This document shows positions 44,961-56,150 of a stretch of DNA of 64,000 bases, in pieces (the first letter of the stretch is position 1; the number at the start of each line of letters is the position of its first letter). Location of the stretch: positions 606,227,673-606,291,672 of the forward strand of contig NC_081408.1 in NCBI RefSeq assembly GCF_030272615.1. The letters run 5' to 3'. The DNA is from Cryptomeria japonica (lineage: Eukaryota; Streptophyta; Pinopsida; Cupressales; Cupressaceae). Position numbers and translations under genes: made by a program. Below the pieces are notes generated by a model that saw only the letters and a list, made by a program, of their open reading frames with translations, searched no databases and was not told the origin of the DNA.

Positions 44961-46965
44961 ATGCTCACTCATAAGACTAAGTTGGTTGCAAGAATTGATC
45001 CATTAAAATACCTTCTCAATAAAGCAACACTTACTGGGCGACTGGCCAAATGGGTAATGATCCTGAGTGAATTCGACATCAAGTATGTGGACAGAAAAGC
45101 AATAAAAGGACAAGCCATCGCAGATCAGTTAGCAGATGCCCCCATGATTGATGATGTTCCTCTAAATTTAGAATTTCCAGATGAATCCATTTTAACAGTA
45201 TCACATGCAAAGCCATGGCAATTGTACTTTGACGGCTCATACACACAGCATGGGGCAGGAGCTGGTATTCTCTTTATAACTCCTCAAGGGGATTCTATAC
45301 CAAAATCATACCGCTTATCATTTCCTTGCACTAACAATATAGCGGAATATGAGGCATTAACAACTGGATTATGGATTGCAGTTCAGTGGAAGATCCAGGA
45401 ACTTCGTGTTTTTGGGGATTCTCAACTTGTCATCCATCAAGCAACTGATGATTACCAAACAAAAGATGAAAAATTAATGCCTTACAAACAAATGGTGGAT
45501 GATCTGAAACAATACTTCACAAGGATAGATTTTGAGCAGATACCAAGAGAGCAGAATCGCGACATAGATGCCATGGCTACAATTGCTTCATTGATCGATT
45601 TACCTCCAAATGAGACCCGCTATGAGTTCTTGGTGGATAACCTTTTGGTTCCATCTTATGAGATCACTCCTACTGAAATGATATGTGTTGTTGGTCCTGA
45701 ATCCCAGTTATATGGTTCCATCTTCACATACCTTCGCGACAATATCCTACCTCCTGATCTATCAAATAACCAACGCCACACCTTCATTCGCCAATCCTCT
45801 CGATATGTCATTTTAGCTTATATCCTATACCGGCGAGGTCTAGATGGCACTCTTCTTAGATGTCTAGAAAGCGACGAAGCTCAGATTGCGTTACATGAAG
45901 TGCATGAAGGGATATGTGGTCCACATGCTAGTGGTCCTACCTTGGCCAAGAAACTCATTAGGACTAGATATTATTCGCCCAATATGGAAAAAGACTCATA
46001 TCAGTTTGTCAAGAAATGTAAGCAATGTCAAATTCATGGAGACCTCATACATGCGCCAGCACAAGAACTACAGCCACTTGCGTCTCCTTGGCCCTTTTGT
46101 CAATGGGGACTCGATCTCATAGGCAAGATTCACCCTCCTTCTTCCAATGGTCATAAATTCATTATCACAACCACAGAGTATTTCATGAAGTGGATTGAAG
46201 CTATGCCTCTCACACAAGTCACTGGAAAACAGATTGCTACCTTCATCCTTAACTATATCATTTGCCGATATGGTATCCCTGTTTCCATTATCACTGATAA
46301 TGGGCGGCCCTTCAAAAATCAGGATGTTCGTGAACTCTGTGACCGCTTCCATATTTCCCATCATTTCTCCACACCATATTACCCCCAAGGTAATGGCCAA
46401 GATGAGGCGTCTAATAAAACAATCCTTAAAATCCTCAAGAAGACAGTCGATGATGCTGGCCGTAATTGGCATATCCAACTCAATCCTGCACTTTGGGCCT
46501 ATCGCACAAGTGTTCACACACCTACAGGAGCTACACCCTATTCACTTGTCTATGGCGCTGAAGCCATCTTTCCTATTGAGGTCGAGTTACCCTCTTTATG
46601 GGTCTCTTTGCAAAACATCATCACTGATGAAGATTACAGAGTCTCTCGCTTACAAGAACTGGAACTGCTAGATGAACGGAGACAAACTGCTTTTAATCAT
46701 CTCAAGGCTTACCAACAACGAATGAGTCGCAGCTACAATCACAAAGTCAAGCCTCGCACATTTGAGGTAGGTGACTTGGTTCTCCGAGAAAACCCCAAGA
46801 ATCAGCAAGACAGAGAGAAGAAGGGCAAGTTTGAACCAAACTAGCTTGGTCCTTACATCATCACAGCAGTATATGGCTCTGGGACATATCAGCTCTCAAC
46901 TACAGAAGGTGAACCTTTGGAGGATCCTATCAACAGCATGCACCTTCACAGGTTCTACACATAGC
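44961..46965 (+). pseudogene. Element B archaeal-type RNase H and integrase
   Basis: 627 open codons in the pol frame. RNase H: WQLYFDGSYTQHGAGAGILF, NNIAEYEALTTGL, RVFGDSQLVIHQA, REQNRDIDAMA. Integrase zinc site HEVHEGICGPH ... CKQC, core WGLDLIGKI, IITDNGRPF and DEASNKTILKIL (D,D,E), then ALWAYRTSVHTPTGATPYSL. The GPY motif LGPYIITAVYGSGTYQL follows a TAG at 46842 where W (TGG) is expected; the frame ends at TAG near 46965. This is the best-preserved coding block of the window. Confidence 0.92.
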
Positions 46966-48600
46966 TCTTCGGAATAACCTAATTTCAAAAATACAAAAAA
47001 AAAAAATCAAAAATTTCAAAACAAAAAAATAAAAAATAAAAAATCGTTACTTGGTGAAAACCTGGCAAACAGGCGCCTTGTGACACAAAAAACATTGAAA
47101 AATCAAAAAAAAGTAAAGAGAAATAATTTCGTCCAATGGTGAAAACCACTTCGGTGGCGCCCTGGGCAAGTACCATGGTGAAAACTGAGTCACCAGCGCC
47201 ATGCGTAGAGACATTGCTCCTCCCTCCTTCAGGATTCTCTTTCATCACTTCACTTTGCACACACTCACGACCAATTCATTCATAATAAACTTACCCATTC
47301 CTATCATGGCTTGTTATTGATCTCCCCAAGATTGGTTAGCCATTCATAATAAACATTCATTTTCATCCCTTTCCATCCATAATAAATCAGATCCTATATG
47401 TGGCTAAGGCAAAATCCTACGTCTAGTAATGGGTGTGGAACTAAGAACATCACATGTTTCGAGGAGTACAATTTCTGCCAGCTTCCTTCAGTCTATCCGC
47501 GCACAATCTGCAATAAAGCAACATTTGCATCACAGATCCGCAATAAAGTTTCATCTTCTCCGCAATAAAGTATCAGTTTCATGGATTCAGTCAGTTTTAG
47601 ATGAGACACAGCAGCAACAAAGGGCTTCAACAAATCAAATCTTTCAACAAACTCAGATAACATTATGGTTCAGTGCTATCTATCCTTTCTATGAAAGTAA
47701 ACATTGTAACCACAATCAAATAAGACTTATACAAGTGACAAGAGACACTAAACTTGAGGACTACAGTGGATGTTGGTGTCGAGTCTTGGTTTTCTTTTGA
47801 TTTCATCTTTTTTGGTGACATGTCTTTTAGCTTTTCCAGGATGTCTTTGACTAGAGATTCTATCTCCAGGATGTCTTTGACTAGAAAGGCGAGGATGGGG
47901 TATCGTCACCTATTTGTATTTGCTATCTATGGATTGTCTCTTAGTAATGCTATGACTTGTCCAAGGATATGAGGACACTGTGAGTCTAGTATGAATTGGG
48001 GCATTCCTTGTTTGTGATTGTCTTATCTCCATGCAAACAGGTACAATGATTTTCTGGGTCGAACATATGTCTCGATTGTCATAACCTATTTTGCCATAAT
48101 AAAGCTCAATGATGATAACACATAAGAAGCTCTTTCATTTTCATATCTTCTGTCTTCCATCCCCCTTTCTTGATTGACTTCCATCATCCTTCTCGAGTCC
48201 GCGTAGCCTGCTATTACATGACTGAGTATAATGACACACCAAAAATATTTGCATTTCATGTAGCTGCACCTACATTACCACATATAAGCATTTCATACAT
48301 ACATATAGATATCACAACTGCATCACATCCTGCACACAACACTCGTTAGCACAATTTACATTTGCATTATCATATTCATCTGCATTACATACATTCACAT
48401 TTGCATTATGCATACACATATAAAAACATAAAAGAACAAAAATATTGCATTACATACATATTTGCATCCATATCATAAGCATACATCATAAAACATCTCA
48501 TCACATAGGTACACATGCATATAGCTGCCGCAAAGATGAATAATCTCATATATAATCATAAAGTGTCATAATACAATGATGTTTAAATCATATGGCTACA
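46966..48600 (+). other. Element B region between pol and the PMD gene
   Basis: Starts with an A-rich stretch (46981-47045), then three hairpin units (47051-47200). Further on no coding or conserved signal is seen, only AT-rich sequence with CAT/ACA repeats. Confidence 0.65.
47051..47200 (+). repeat. Three GGTGAAAAC-hairpin-GCC units after element B pol
   Basis: Units at about 47051-47077, 47136-47162 and 47174-47200: GGTGAAAAC, a short hairpin, then GCGCC. The hairpin arms differ (CCTG/CAGG, CCAC/GTGG with a TTCG loop, CTG/CAG) while the flanks stay the same. Confidence 0.75.
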
Positions 48601-49129
48601 ATCACCCGCAGGTGTCTACAATACAAAAATGGTACAAAACTGATACAAAGGGGAGCCCTCTAAGGCTATGATGAACTCCCTCCCTCGGAGCCGCCTGGCC
48701 TTGGTGGAATCTGAGCCCCTGAAGGACCCACCCCAGGATCACCCTGCCTATCTCCTCTATCTGGTGGTGGTGGAGGACCCATGACCCCACCACTCGATGC
48801 CTGTCTCCTCTAGCTCCCCCCCGTAGCTGTCGCTTTATGCGATGGTCTATGGAAGCTCCTCGCCCACTGATCTACTGGCACTGCACCATAGTAGAGGTCC
48901 CTCTAGTAGCCTATCTCCTCTCCTGCCCATAGGACATATGCATATCCTGCCCCTGTGTCCTCCGCCACTTGTCTCCCTGCCCTCAGTGCTGTCTCAGCCT
49001 TTGTATAGCGCTGGATCGCCTGATCTCTCTCCCACTCAGTATCTCTGAGCCTCATCTTGAGCTGATCCCTCTCCCTCTCCAGATCCTGAATTTCATCTAC
49101 CTATCCCTGGCAGATCTCCCTGAGCTTAA

Positions 49130-49657
<528 letters not shown>

Positions 49658-50652
49658 TGAGTGTCTGATCATATGATAGCAACGGCCCAAACTGCGCCTA
49701 ATCTCTGACTGTGCGGGCATACATGCCCGAGCCCCGTGGCATCCTCTGAATCCTGCCATACTGCCTGCAAACCCTATCCACAAGCTACCTCTCTAGCACA
49801 TAGTGCATCCACCCAATCAGATACCTACTCCGGAAGGTGTAGGGCAGCTCCACTGCGTCATCCTCCCACTCCTCGCCGCCAATGCTCCAACCTACCAATC
49901 TGTGGCTGCGAGGTGATCATATCGTACAGATGCACAAAAATGCATCCATGTCCCCTGCCTCTGAAGTGTATCGGCCTTGTCACTGGCAGATGCTCGTAAG
50001 CCCACACCTGTAGCAGTGTCACCCCGCAGCCCAATCCCACTGACCCGTGATAAACAAACTGGTGAAGCTCGTAATACAAATGGGCAAAACACACATGGTC
50101 CCCAGGCGTATCTGGTGTGCTGCGTCACCAGTGTCTCCATTGCTCCCCCCAGCCCACAGCCAACCCCCATGTCGCCCTGTCTGGACACAGGAACCCACTG
50201 ATAGCTCCTCCGATCACTGCCGGTAATGCTAACCCTGTGGCTGTCATGGTGTCCCATGCCACGTGTCCTACCCTCATCTCCAATCCAGGGTCCTGAAACA
50301 CCTATCTCAATGCCTCCCAGTCTCCATCTCGATCGTAGGGGATCAAATCTCCATCAATTGGCACCCGCAGAATCCTGTAAACATCCTCCAAGGTGACTGT
50401 GATCTCACCCATCGGTAAATGGAATGTGCACGTCTTAGAGTGCCATCTCTCAGCAAGTGCAGTCAGCAAACCCATGTTTGCCCGAAACTCAGGCACATAT
50501 AGTACATGTCTCAAGCCCATCGCCTCAATGGCAGCTCGGTCCCCAAGTGTCAACTCAGGTCGCAACCTTTGCGTCGATGGGAATCTCTCCCGTGACTCCA
50601 GCATCGGCAAATACTCCTGCAATCAAGCAAATCAATCATGTCAGTTATAGTG

Positions 50653-51019
50653 GCATTCACTGTTTATCACAAAATGCTACTTTTTATCTAAATGCATATG
50701 GCTATCTATCCTAGTGACACTCACTATTCATCACAAAGTGTTGCTTCTATCCTAGTAGTACTCCCTGTTCATCACAAAGTACTACGTGTGTGACACTCAC
50801 TGTTCATCACAAAGTGTTATTCACATTTGCACTCCCTATTTATCACAAAGTGCTGCTCATACTTTGGGTACTCCCTGTTCATCACAAAGTACTCTAACTT
50901 GGTACTCACTATTCATCACAAAGTGCCTTGATCTATCCTAGTCTTCCTAGAGGACCTGCTTGAGTATATCCCCTTAGCAACTTATCCAATTGACAGCATA
51001 TGTTCATCACAGAACTGTC
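50653..51019 (+). repeat. Array of 25-nt hairpins with covarying stems, in the element B PMD intron
   Basis: Seven units of exactly 25 nt start at 50653, 50717, 50758, 50793, 50829, 50868 and 50902. Each has a 5-bp stem and a 15-nt loop of consensus C(A/C)CT(G/A)TT(C/T)ATCACAA. Stems: GCATT/AATGC, ACACT/AGTGT, GTACT/AGTAC, ACACT/AGTGT, GCACT/AGTGC, GTACT/AGTAC and GTACT/AGTGC (one T-G wobble). A looser eighth unit (50992-51019) has GACAG/CTGTC around TTCATCACA. The array lies between pol and 3' LTR on B's sense strand and in the PMD intron on the other strand. Confidence 0.9.
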
Positions 51020-51214
51020 GATTTGACCTAGAAGACCAAAACTTGCATTTTTCAACTCTACTTCTAAAACGCATTTATTGCCCTATTCAGCATGCATTAA
51101 TGAAAAAATTAAATGCGTCAAAGTACAAGGAGGTTTGGTGGTACTTACCGGCTCTCCTGCCTCTGATGGCCTCTGAAATCGGCGAACACGTTCAAATCTA
51201 TGCACGAAAGCCAT

Positions 51215-51559
51215 CGTTGCTGACTGCTCCTGCTCTTTTCTCGCTCTGCACTTTGATCTTGTGAAGGTGTAGATGACAATGAGGATGTATTTTCCCCTAT
51301 GGTCTATCTTATAGCCTACCCTAGCCTTAGCCTTCATTTCCTGAGTCAGTCTTCTTTATCCCGTGACTTTGTCAGTTTATCTGATCAGTCCATTCTCGCC
51401 TTTCCTTCTTATCGAGAGATTGTCTGCGATCTTTTCAGACATTTTCATCCAATCTCTCGAGGGGGCATATCATTCCCATCCTGGGGCAACTCGATATCAG
51501 TTCATCTTATCTTCTTTGAAACAACGCGACAAGCCGCATTGTCTCAAAGAGGGGCAAAA
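51215..51559 (+). other. Element B 3' non-coding region and polypurine tract
   Basis: This would be the promoter side of the antisense PMD gene. AAAGAGGGGCAAAA at 51546-51559 touches the LTR and is the polypurine tract. No further signal is recognised. Confidence 0.7.
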
Positions 51560-52320
51560 TGTAGACACCTAAAATTGTCCAGTCTAATTTATTTATTTAA
51601 TTATCTAAGCCTAATTTTTCTATTAATTAAATAAATCTTTATTTATTTAATCAATTCATTTTATCATCTTCTAGCCTTATTTCTCATTTAAATAAATACA
51701 TTTATTTAAATTATCCTTTTCCTAAATTAAATAAATATTTATTTATTTAATTGATCTCATTTCTTCTATTAATTAAATAAATCTTTATTTATTTAATTAA
51801 TTCATTAGCTTTTTCTACACATGACACATGTCATTCATCTCTTAATTCCTACACTACCTACCTCTTTCATTATTTTACTATTTCTTCTACCTACCCTCTA
51901 ATCCTAGCCGACCTCCTTTTTTGCACCTCTCAATCTTATCCCTCCATTTCTTATTGTGTCTTCTATTTAAGGAGATGCCTTCTTCATTATCAAACCCTAA
52001 TGACCTAATGCCCTAATGATCATTTTTTACTACACTACGATCTTACTTGCAACCACATTCCGTTCTTTGTTGAGCTCTTGTGCACATAAAATCTGAGAGC
52101 AAATATATCAAGCAAGATCAATGGAGATAGGAAGAATGGAGATCAAAACCCTATTGGACATGTGATGGTATCATCTTTGTGATTTTATTTTATTTGCATT
52201 GTCTTAGGTAATCTTCATGTGTTATGGTGGATCTTTCTTGTTGTTAGGCTAGGGTTTGGTGGTTGAATTCATTTAGCCTTTCAATCTTGTTGTTATTGTT
52301 ATCCATTTTCACCATATACA
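51560..52320 (+). repeat. 3' LTR of element B (complete, 761 bp)
   Basis: Starts TGTAGACACCTAAAATTG, ends CACCATATACA. Positions 51671-52320 are identical to the 5' LTR apart from one TTTA unit. TATA-like TATTTAAG at about 51964. Confidence 0.95.
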
Positions 52321-52640
52321 CTACCAATCCTTTTCCCTTCTACAATAACAATTCCAGGTCCTTTTTGGATCTTACAACCATCATCCTGAATGACAACATT
52401 TTAACCATTTTCACATATTTGTCTAACACTCAAAAGATTATGATGCAAACCCTTTACATAGTAAACATTGTCTGTATTATGCTTTCCATAAAAATAAATA
52501 GAACCAATTCCCACAATTTGTGATGCTTGATCATCTCTAAACTTAACAAAATTATCATCATACTTATCAAATTTCACAAATTTACTTTTGTCACTAGTCC
52601 TATGATTTGAACATCCACTATCAATCAACGATTCATTTCT
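52321..52640 (-). pseudogene. Copia-4 protease and pre-integrase (minus strand)
   Basis: MIDSGCSNHRTSDKSKFVKF carries the copia D-S-G active site. KHNTDNVYYVKGLHHNLLSV and a GAG-pre-integrase start follow; it is cut at 52320 by element B. The integrase core expected next is not found on the other side (23395-24017 starts with the integrase C-terminus). Confidence 0.85.
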
Positions 52641-53052
52641 TTATCTTCTAGCATGTAAAGCAATAGTAACAGTCTTAGGAATATTAATCTTAGGTATATC
52701 TCTTTCTATCAAGAACAAACAATCACGATCTTCATAGTCTCCTTCATCATTTGAAATACTAGCATCAACTTTTACATAATAGGGTCTCTTATTAAATTTT
52801 CCTTTACCTTCTCTAGTTTTTGCCTTGAACCTTTTTTCGGACACCTAGTAGCAATATGACCAATCTTTCCACATCCAAAACATTTAAGAGGTAACATACC
52901 TTTGAATTTACTGGTGCCTCTCTTCAACCTCCTTGCAAAGTTTTCTTCCATCTCATCTAAACTTTCATCTTCTAGATATTCCTCATAAGTTTTAAAGGAA
53001 GACTCAATCTTAACTTTGTCTTTTCCAAACTTCCCTATCTCAAATGGCAATA
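52641..53052 (-). pseudogene. gag: Copia-4 gag C-terminus with zinc knuckle
   Basis: Minus strand: LPFEIGKFGKDKVKIESSFK, then FARRLKRGTSKFKG and the intact knuckle CFGCGKIGHIATRCP (C-x2-C-x4-H-x4-C), then KRDYLIV-like linker remnants. A frameshift lies near 52840. The start is cut by a solo LTR at 53052/53053. Confidence 0.85.
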
Positions 53053-54377
53053 TGTTAGAGATTGGTTGATGTGTTGTCATTGATGTCAACATATTCTTCT
53101 ATGTATTCTAGTGTTGCAGTGAGATTGAATGAGTTGGTTTAGCCTATATGTTGCAAATGAGCTGATTCAGATTAAAGATTTTCTAGTATGTTGTTTGTAG
53201 ATGGTTCATTCCCATTTGTAGAGGTCCTCTTGATGATTTGATCAAGTTATGGGGTCTGGTACTATGGATTTTATTCAATTGTTCATGTTATTCGGTATTC
53301 TAGTTTGAGTTGCATATTGCTCTAGAATTTCTATAATTTAGTTACAGATGTGAGGGGTGTATTCAAGACATTCATGTGTGTCCTCAGTTCGAGTGCTTCA
53401 TGATTTCGAAATCTACAAGAGAATATTTCAGGTTGACAGACAGTTATGCTAGTGTTCTTGAGCTTTGGTAAAGAGATGATGATGATTCTATTGATCTGAG
53501 TTATTGTGGTGGAATTCATGTTGCTTGTGAATATCTCTAGATCATGTTCTATGCGTATTTGTGGTCCGCATTATTGAAGATTTTCTTTGTCCGGTGATGT
53601 TCTTTGTGTTATGTGACATTCTTGGTGGCTATAGCATGTTGCAAATGATTGAGGTGTAATTGTTGAAGGTGTTACGTGCTTGTGGTATTGATTTGGGTCC
53701 AAACTATAGCTAAAATCATTTTGGTTTCTATGCATTGTTATAGCATGTGAGGCTGTTATTTTGTAATTTGTATTGAGGTTTTAGCTAGCCTATATTTTAT
53801 GGGTTTATGACTTATATAAATAAATATAATAATCATTAAGAGTTTTGATGCTATGTGCAAATATTGTATCAATCATTCAGTAGTAGGTAAGTTATGTGAA
53901 GTTGTGCGAACAAGTGTGTGTAGAGAAGATTTGACAATGAGTTTAACGAGAACTGTACTCAAGCATATGAAGATGCTATTTTCACAGTTCATGTAATCCA
54001 AATTGTTGTCTGATTGCTTTTGTAAGTCAATGAGACTTCTTGTAAGGAAGTGAGCCTTCCCTAAAGGTTGTAGTCTTTCTGGGTTTCTTATTTGAGCAGT
54101 GAGCTCTAGGCAGTGTGCTTGAATGCATGTGCATTCCCATTGTAATATTTCATTTACTCCTAACAGGGTATTATCTCATTGTGGGTAGGCTCCCACCATG
54201 GTTTTTCCCTTAACCAGGTTTTCCACATCAAAAATCTTGGTGTTATGTGTGTTATTGATGTGGTTTTGTTTCATGCTCTAACTATTAATTATTAGATCTG
54301 ATTTGTGGTTTAAGTTGTAGTAAGTTTTTGTGCAAATTGATTCACCCCCCTCACAGTTTTCTACATTGTTGCCAACA
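53053..54377 (+). mobile_element. Solo copia LTR (1,325 bp) in copia-4 gag
   Basis: Starts TGTTAGAGATTGG, ends TTGCCAACA, with the shared copia block CCACCATGGTTTTTCCC at about 54194-54212 and CACCCCCCTCACAG near the end. Flanks CAATA (53048-53052) and CGATA (54378-54382) are a target duplication with one change; the two gag parts join in frame across it. Confidence 0.88.
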
Positions 54378-54990
54378 CGATAAAGTACCATAAAGTTTCT
54401 CTCTAGTGAACTTCTTCGGATCATAGGTTTCTTCAATAGCCAAGATATTTTCATTGTAACTTTCCAGTAAGGAAATCAAGATATTTTCAATTATGTCTTC
54501 ATCTGTTAAGGCGCCACCAAGTTCTCTGATTTCATTTACCATACTATCAACCTTATGAAAATAGCTAGTTATATCCTCTCCTTCTTCCATTTTCAGGTTT
54601 TTATATCCATGTTTAGCTATTAGATTATTTGATAATTTGACTCTATCACTTCCTTCATAGATATCTCTTAACTTTTCCCAAACCTCATAAGCAGTATTCA
54701 ATGAAATGACCTTTGTCAACTTAGTTTTTGGTAAAGCACTAAAGATAGCATACCTTACCTTTTCATTCTCTTCACAATCTTGGATCTCATTAGGATTGGT
54801 AAGACCATTTTTCGATTGAACATACTTAGTTTCCATTGCTTTTCAAGTGTTGTAACCAAAAGATATCAATTAGCCTCTCATCTTCACTTTCTAGAAACTA
54901 TAGTTGGATCCTTCAAAGATAGGAATAGTCAATTTATGTGTCATCGGATCAGGGTCTATCTCAAGTGGTTAAGCTCTTCTCCAAAGAACC
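54378..54990 (-). pseudogene. gag: Copia-4 gag N-terminal part
   Basis: Minus strand. Copia Gag (UBN2 family): VRYAIFSALPKTKLTKVISL, AYEVWEKLRDIYEGSDRVKL, EDITSYFHKVDSMVNEIREL and DPKKFTREKLYGTLS, where the solo LTR cuts in. The first part near 54840-54960 has stops and shifts. Confidence 0.83.
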
Positions 54991-55007
54991 AAAGCTTTGA
55001 TACCAAT
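54990..55007 (-). other. Primer-binding site of copia-4
   Basis: The minus strand reads ATTGGTATCAAAGCTTTGG beside the LTR edge at 55008: the initiator tRNA-Met type. Confidence 0.78.
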
Positions 55008-56150
55008 TGTTGAATATTTGGGCAACTAAGAGAGGGGGTGAATTAGTTGATACCTTTAAAATAATTTCTTTTACTCTTTTCACATCTGGATCCAAACCAA
55101 CATAATTAACTAAGACATATATAACATGAAAGTATAAACATATTAGATTACACAATAAACACTTTGTGCATTCCTCAACAACAAGGAACACTCATATCAC
55201 TAGAGCTGTAAACAATATATCCCTCAACAACAAGGCACACATCATCTTGGTGGAGCTCATAACATAATCAAATATCCAATCTAAACCATAAATCAACTCA
55301 GAAAATCACAATGATACAAAAAATAGCCTCTGGTACAAAGAACAAACTAAGAAAACTTGACTAAGGAGATTAAAATAACCAAAACACCAAAGCCGAGGTA
55401 GATTAGAGATTTTTTAAAATAATACAACACATTTACATAACATAATAAAGTTTAGTGCCTTTTCCCAACAATCTAGCACATACAAACAATAGTATAAAGC
55501 TTTCAGCAATTGCTGCAACACATTTGAGAAATAGAACAACACATATGCCATGTAGATTGGCACATTTATCAAATCCTATGGTGCATATACTTATTCCTGT
55601 AGTGCATTCACTGAGCAGAATAACACATTCACCGAATTAGCACATTTACTAAATAAGGTAGCACATTTAAAATGAAAAATCAAGAAACAAAAATATAGAA
55701 TTATGACAATGCCCAAAAAATATTAAGCATATAGAATGACACAATAATCAACCCATAATGGATGCAACAGGAGATAAAACTCGGGAAACTTGCAAACAAA
55801 TAAATAAAGGTTCCATCAAGACAAATCAACATTCTTGCTCCTAGCATCGACAACACACGAGTACCTCTATGAGTAATAGAACAAGGCAATAGAAACTCTC
55901 CAAATCAAACCAATATCCATTACTAAAATACTCCCACGGTACACACAAAGAAAACTCCATGGATTATCAAGCAATCATAGTTGTTTCATGGACATACACA
56001 GAAGGATGGAATAAATCCATTCACGACATTCACATAGGAAATATATTTATAAAAACCATAGAAATACAATAATTCCCACTTATTATAACTCCAGAGGTTC
56101 GAACATGGGAGGAGGTTCGAATGTTCTTGGGTTCCAAGGAATGGAAGATG
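55008..56150 (-). repeat. Copia-4 5' LTR (outer edge not resolved), with a 21-bp array
   Basis: On the minus strand it ends CCCAAATATTCAACA beside the PBS, with CACCCCCTCTC before that. The outer edge is unclear; about 56150 is an estimate from where LINE-like sequence begins. A 21-bp array occupies 55475-55667. It lacks the GGTTTTTCCC block of the other copia LTRs, so it may be a different family or contain a further insertion. Confidence 0.5.
55475..55667 (-). repeat. 21-bp tandem array in the copia-4 LTR region
   Basis: Cores (A/G)(A/G)CACATTTA (plus strand) start at 55475, 55517, 55538, 55559, 55580, 55601, 55622, 55639 and 55660: multiples of 21 except one 17-bp step. Confidence 0.85.

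Noticed and set aside
26803-46965. Endogenous pararetrovirus (caulimovirid)
   Set aside because: Integrase with D,D,E triad, LTRs, polypurine tract and dual RNase H place it in Ty3/gypsy; no movement-protein motif.
54990-55010. tRNA gene at the copia PBS sites
   Set aside because: Only the 12-18 bases complementary to the tRNA 3' end are present; no cloverleaf.
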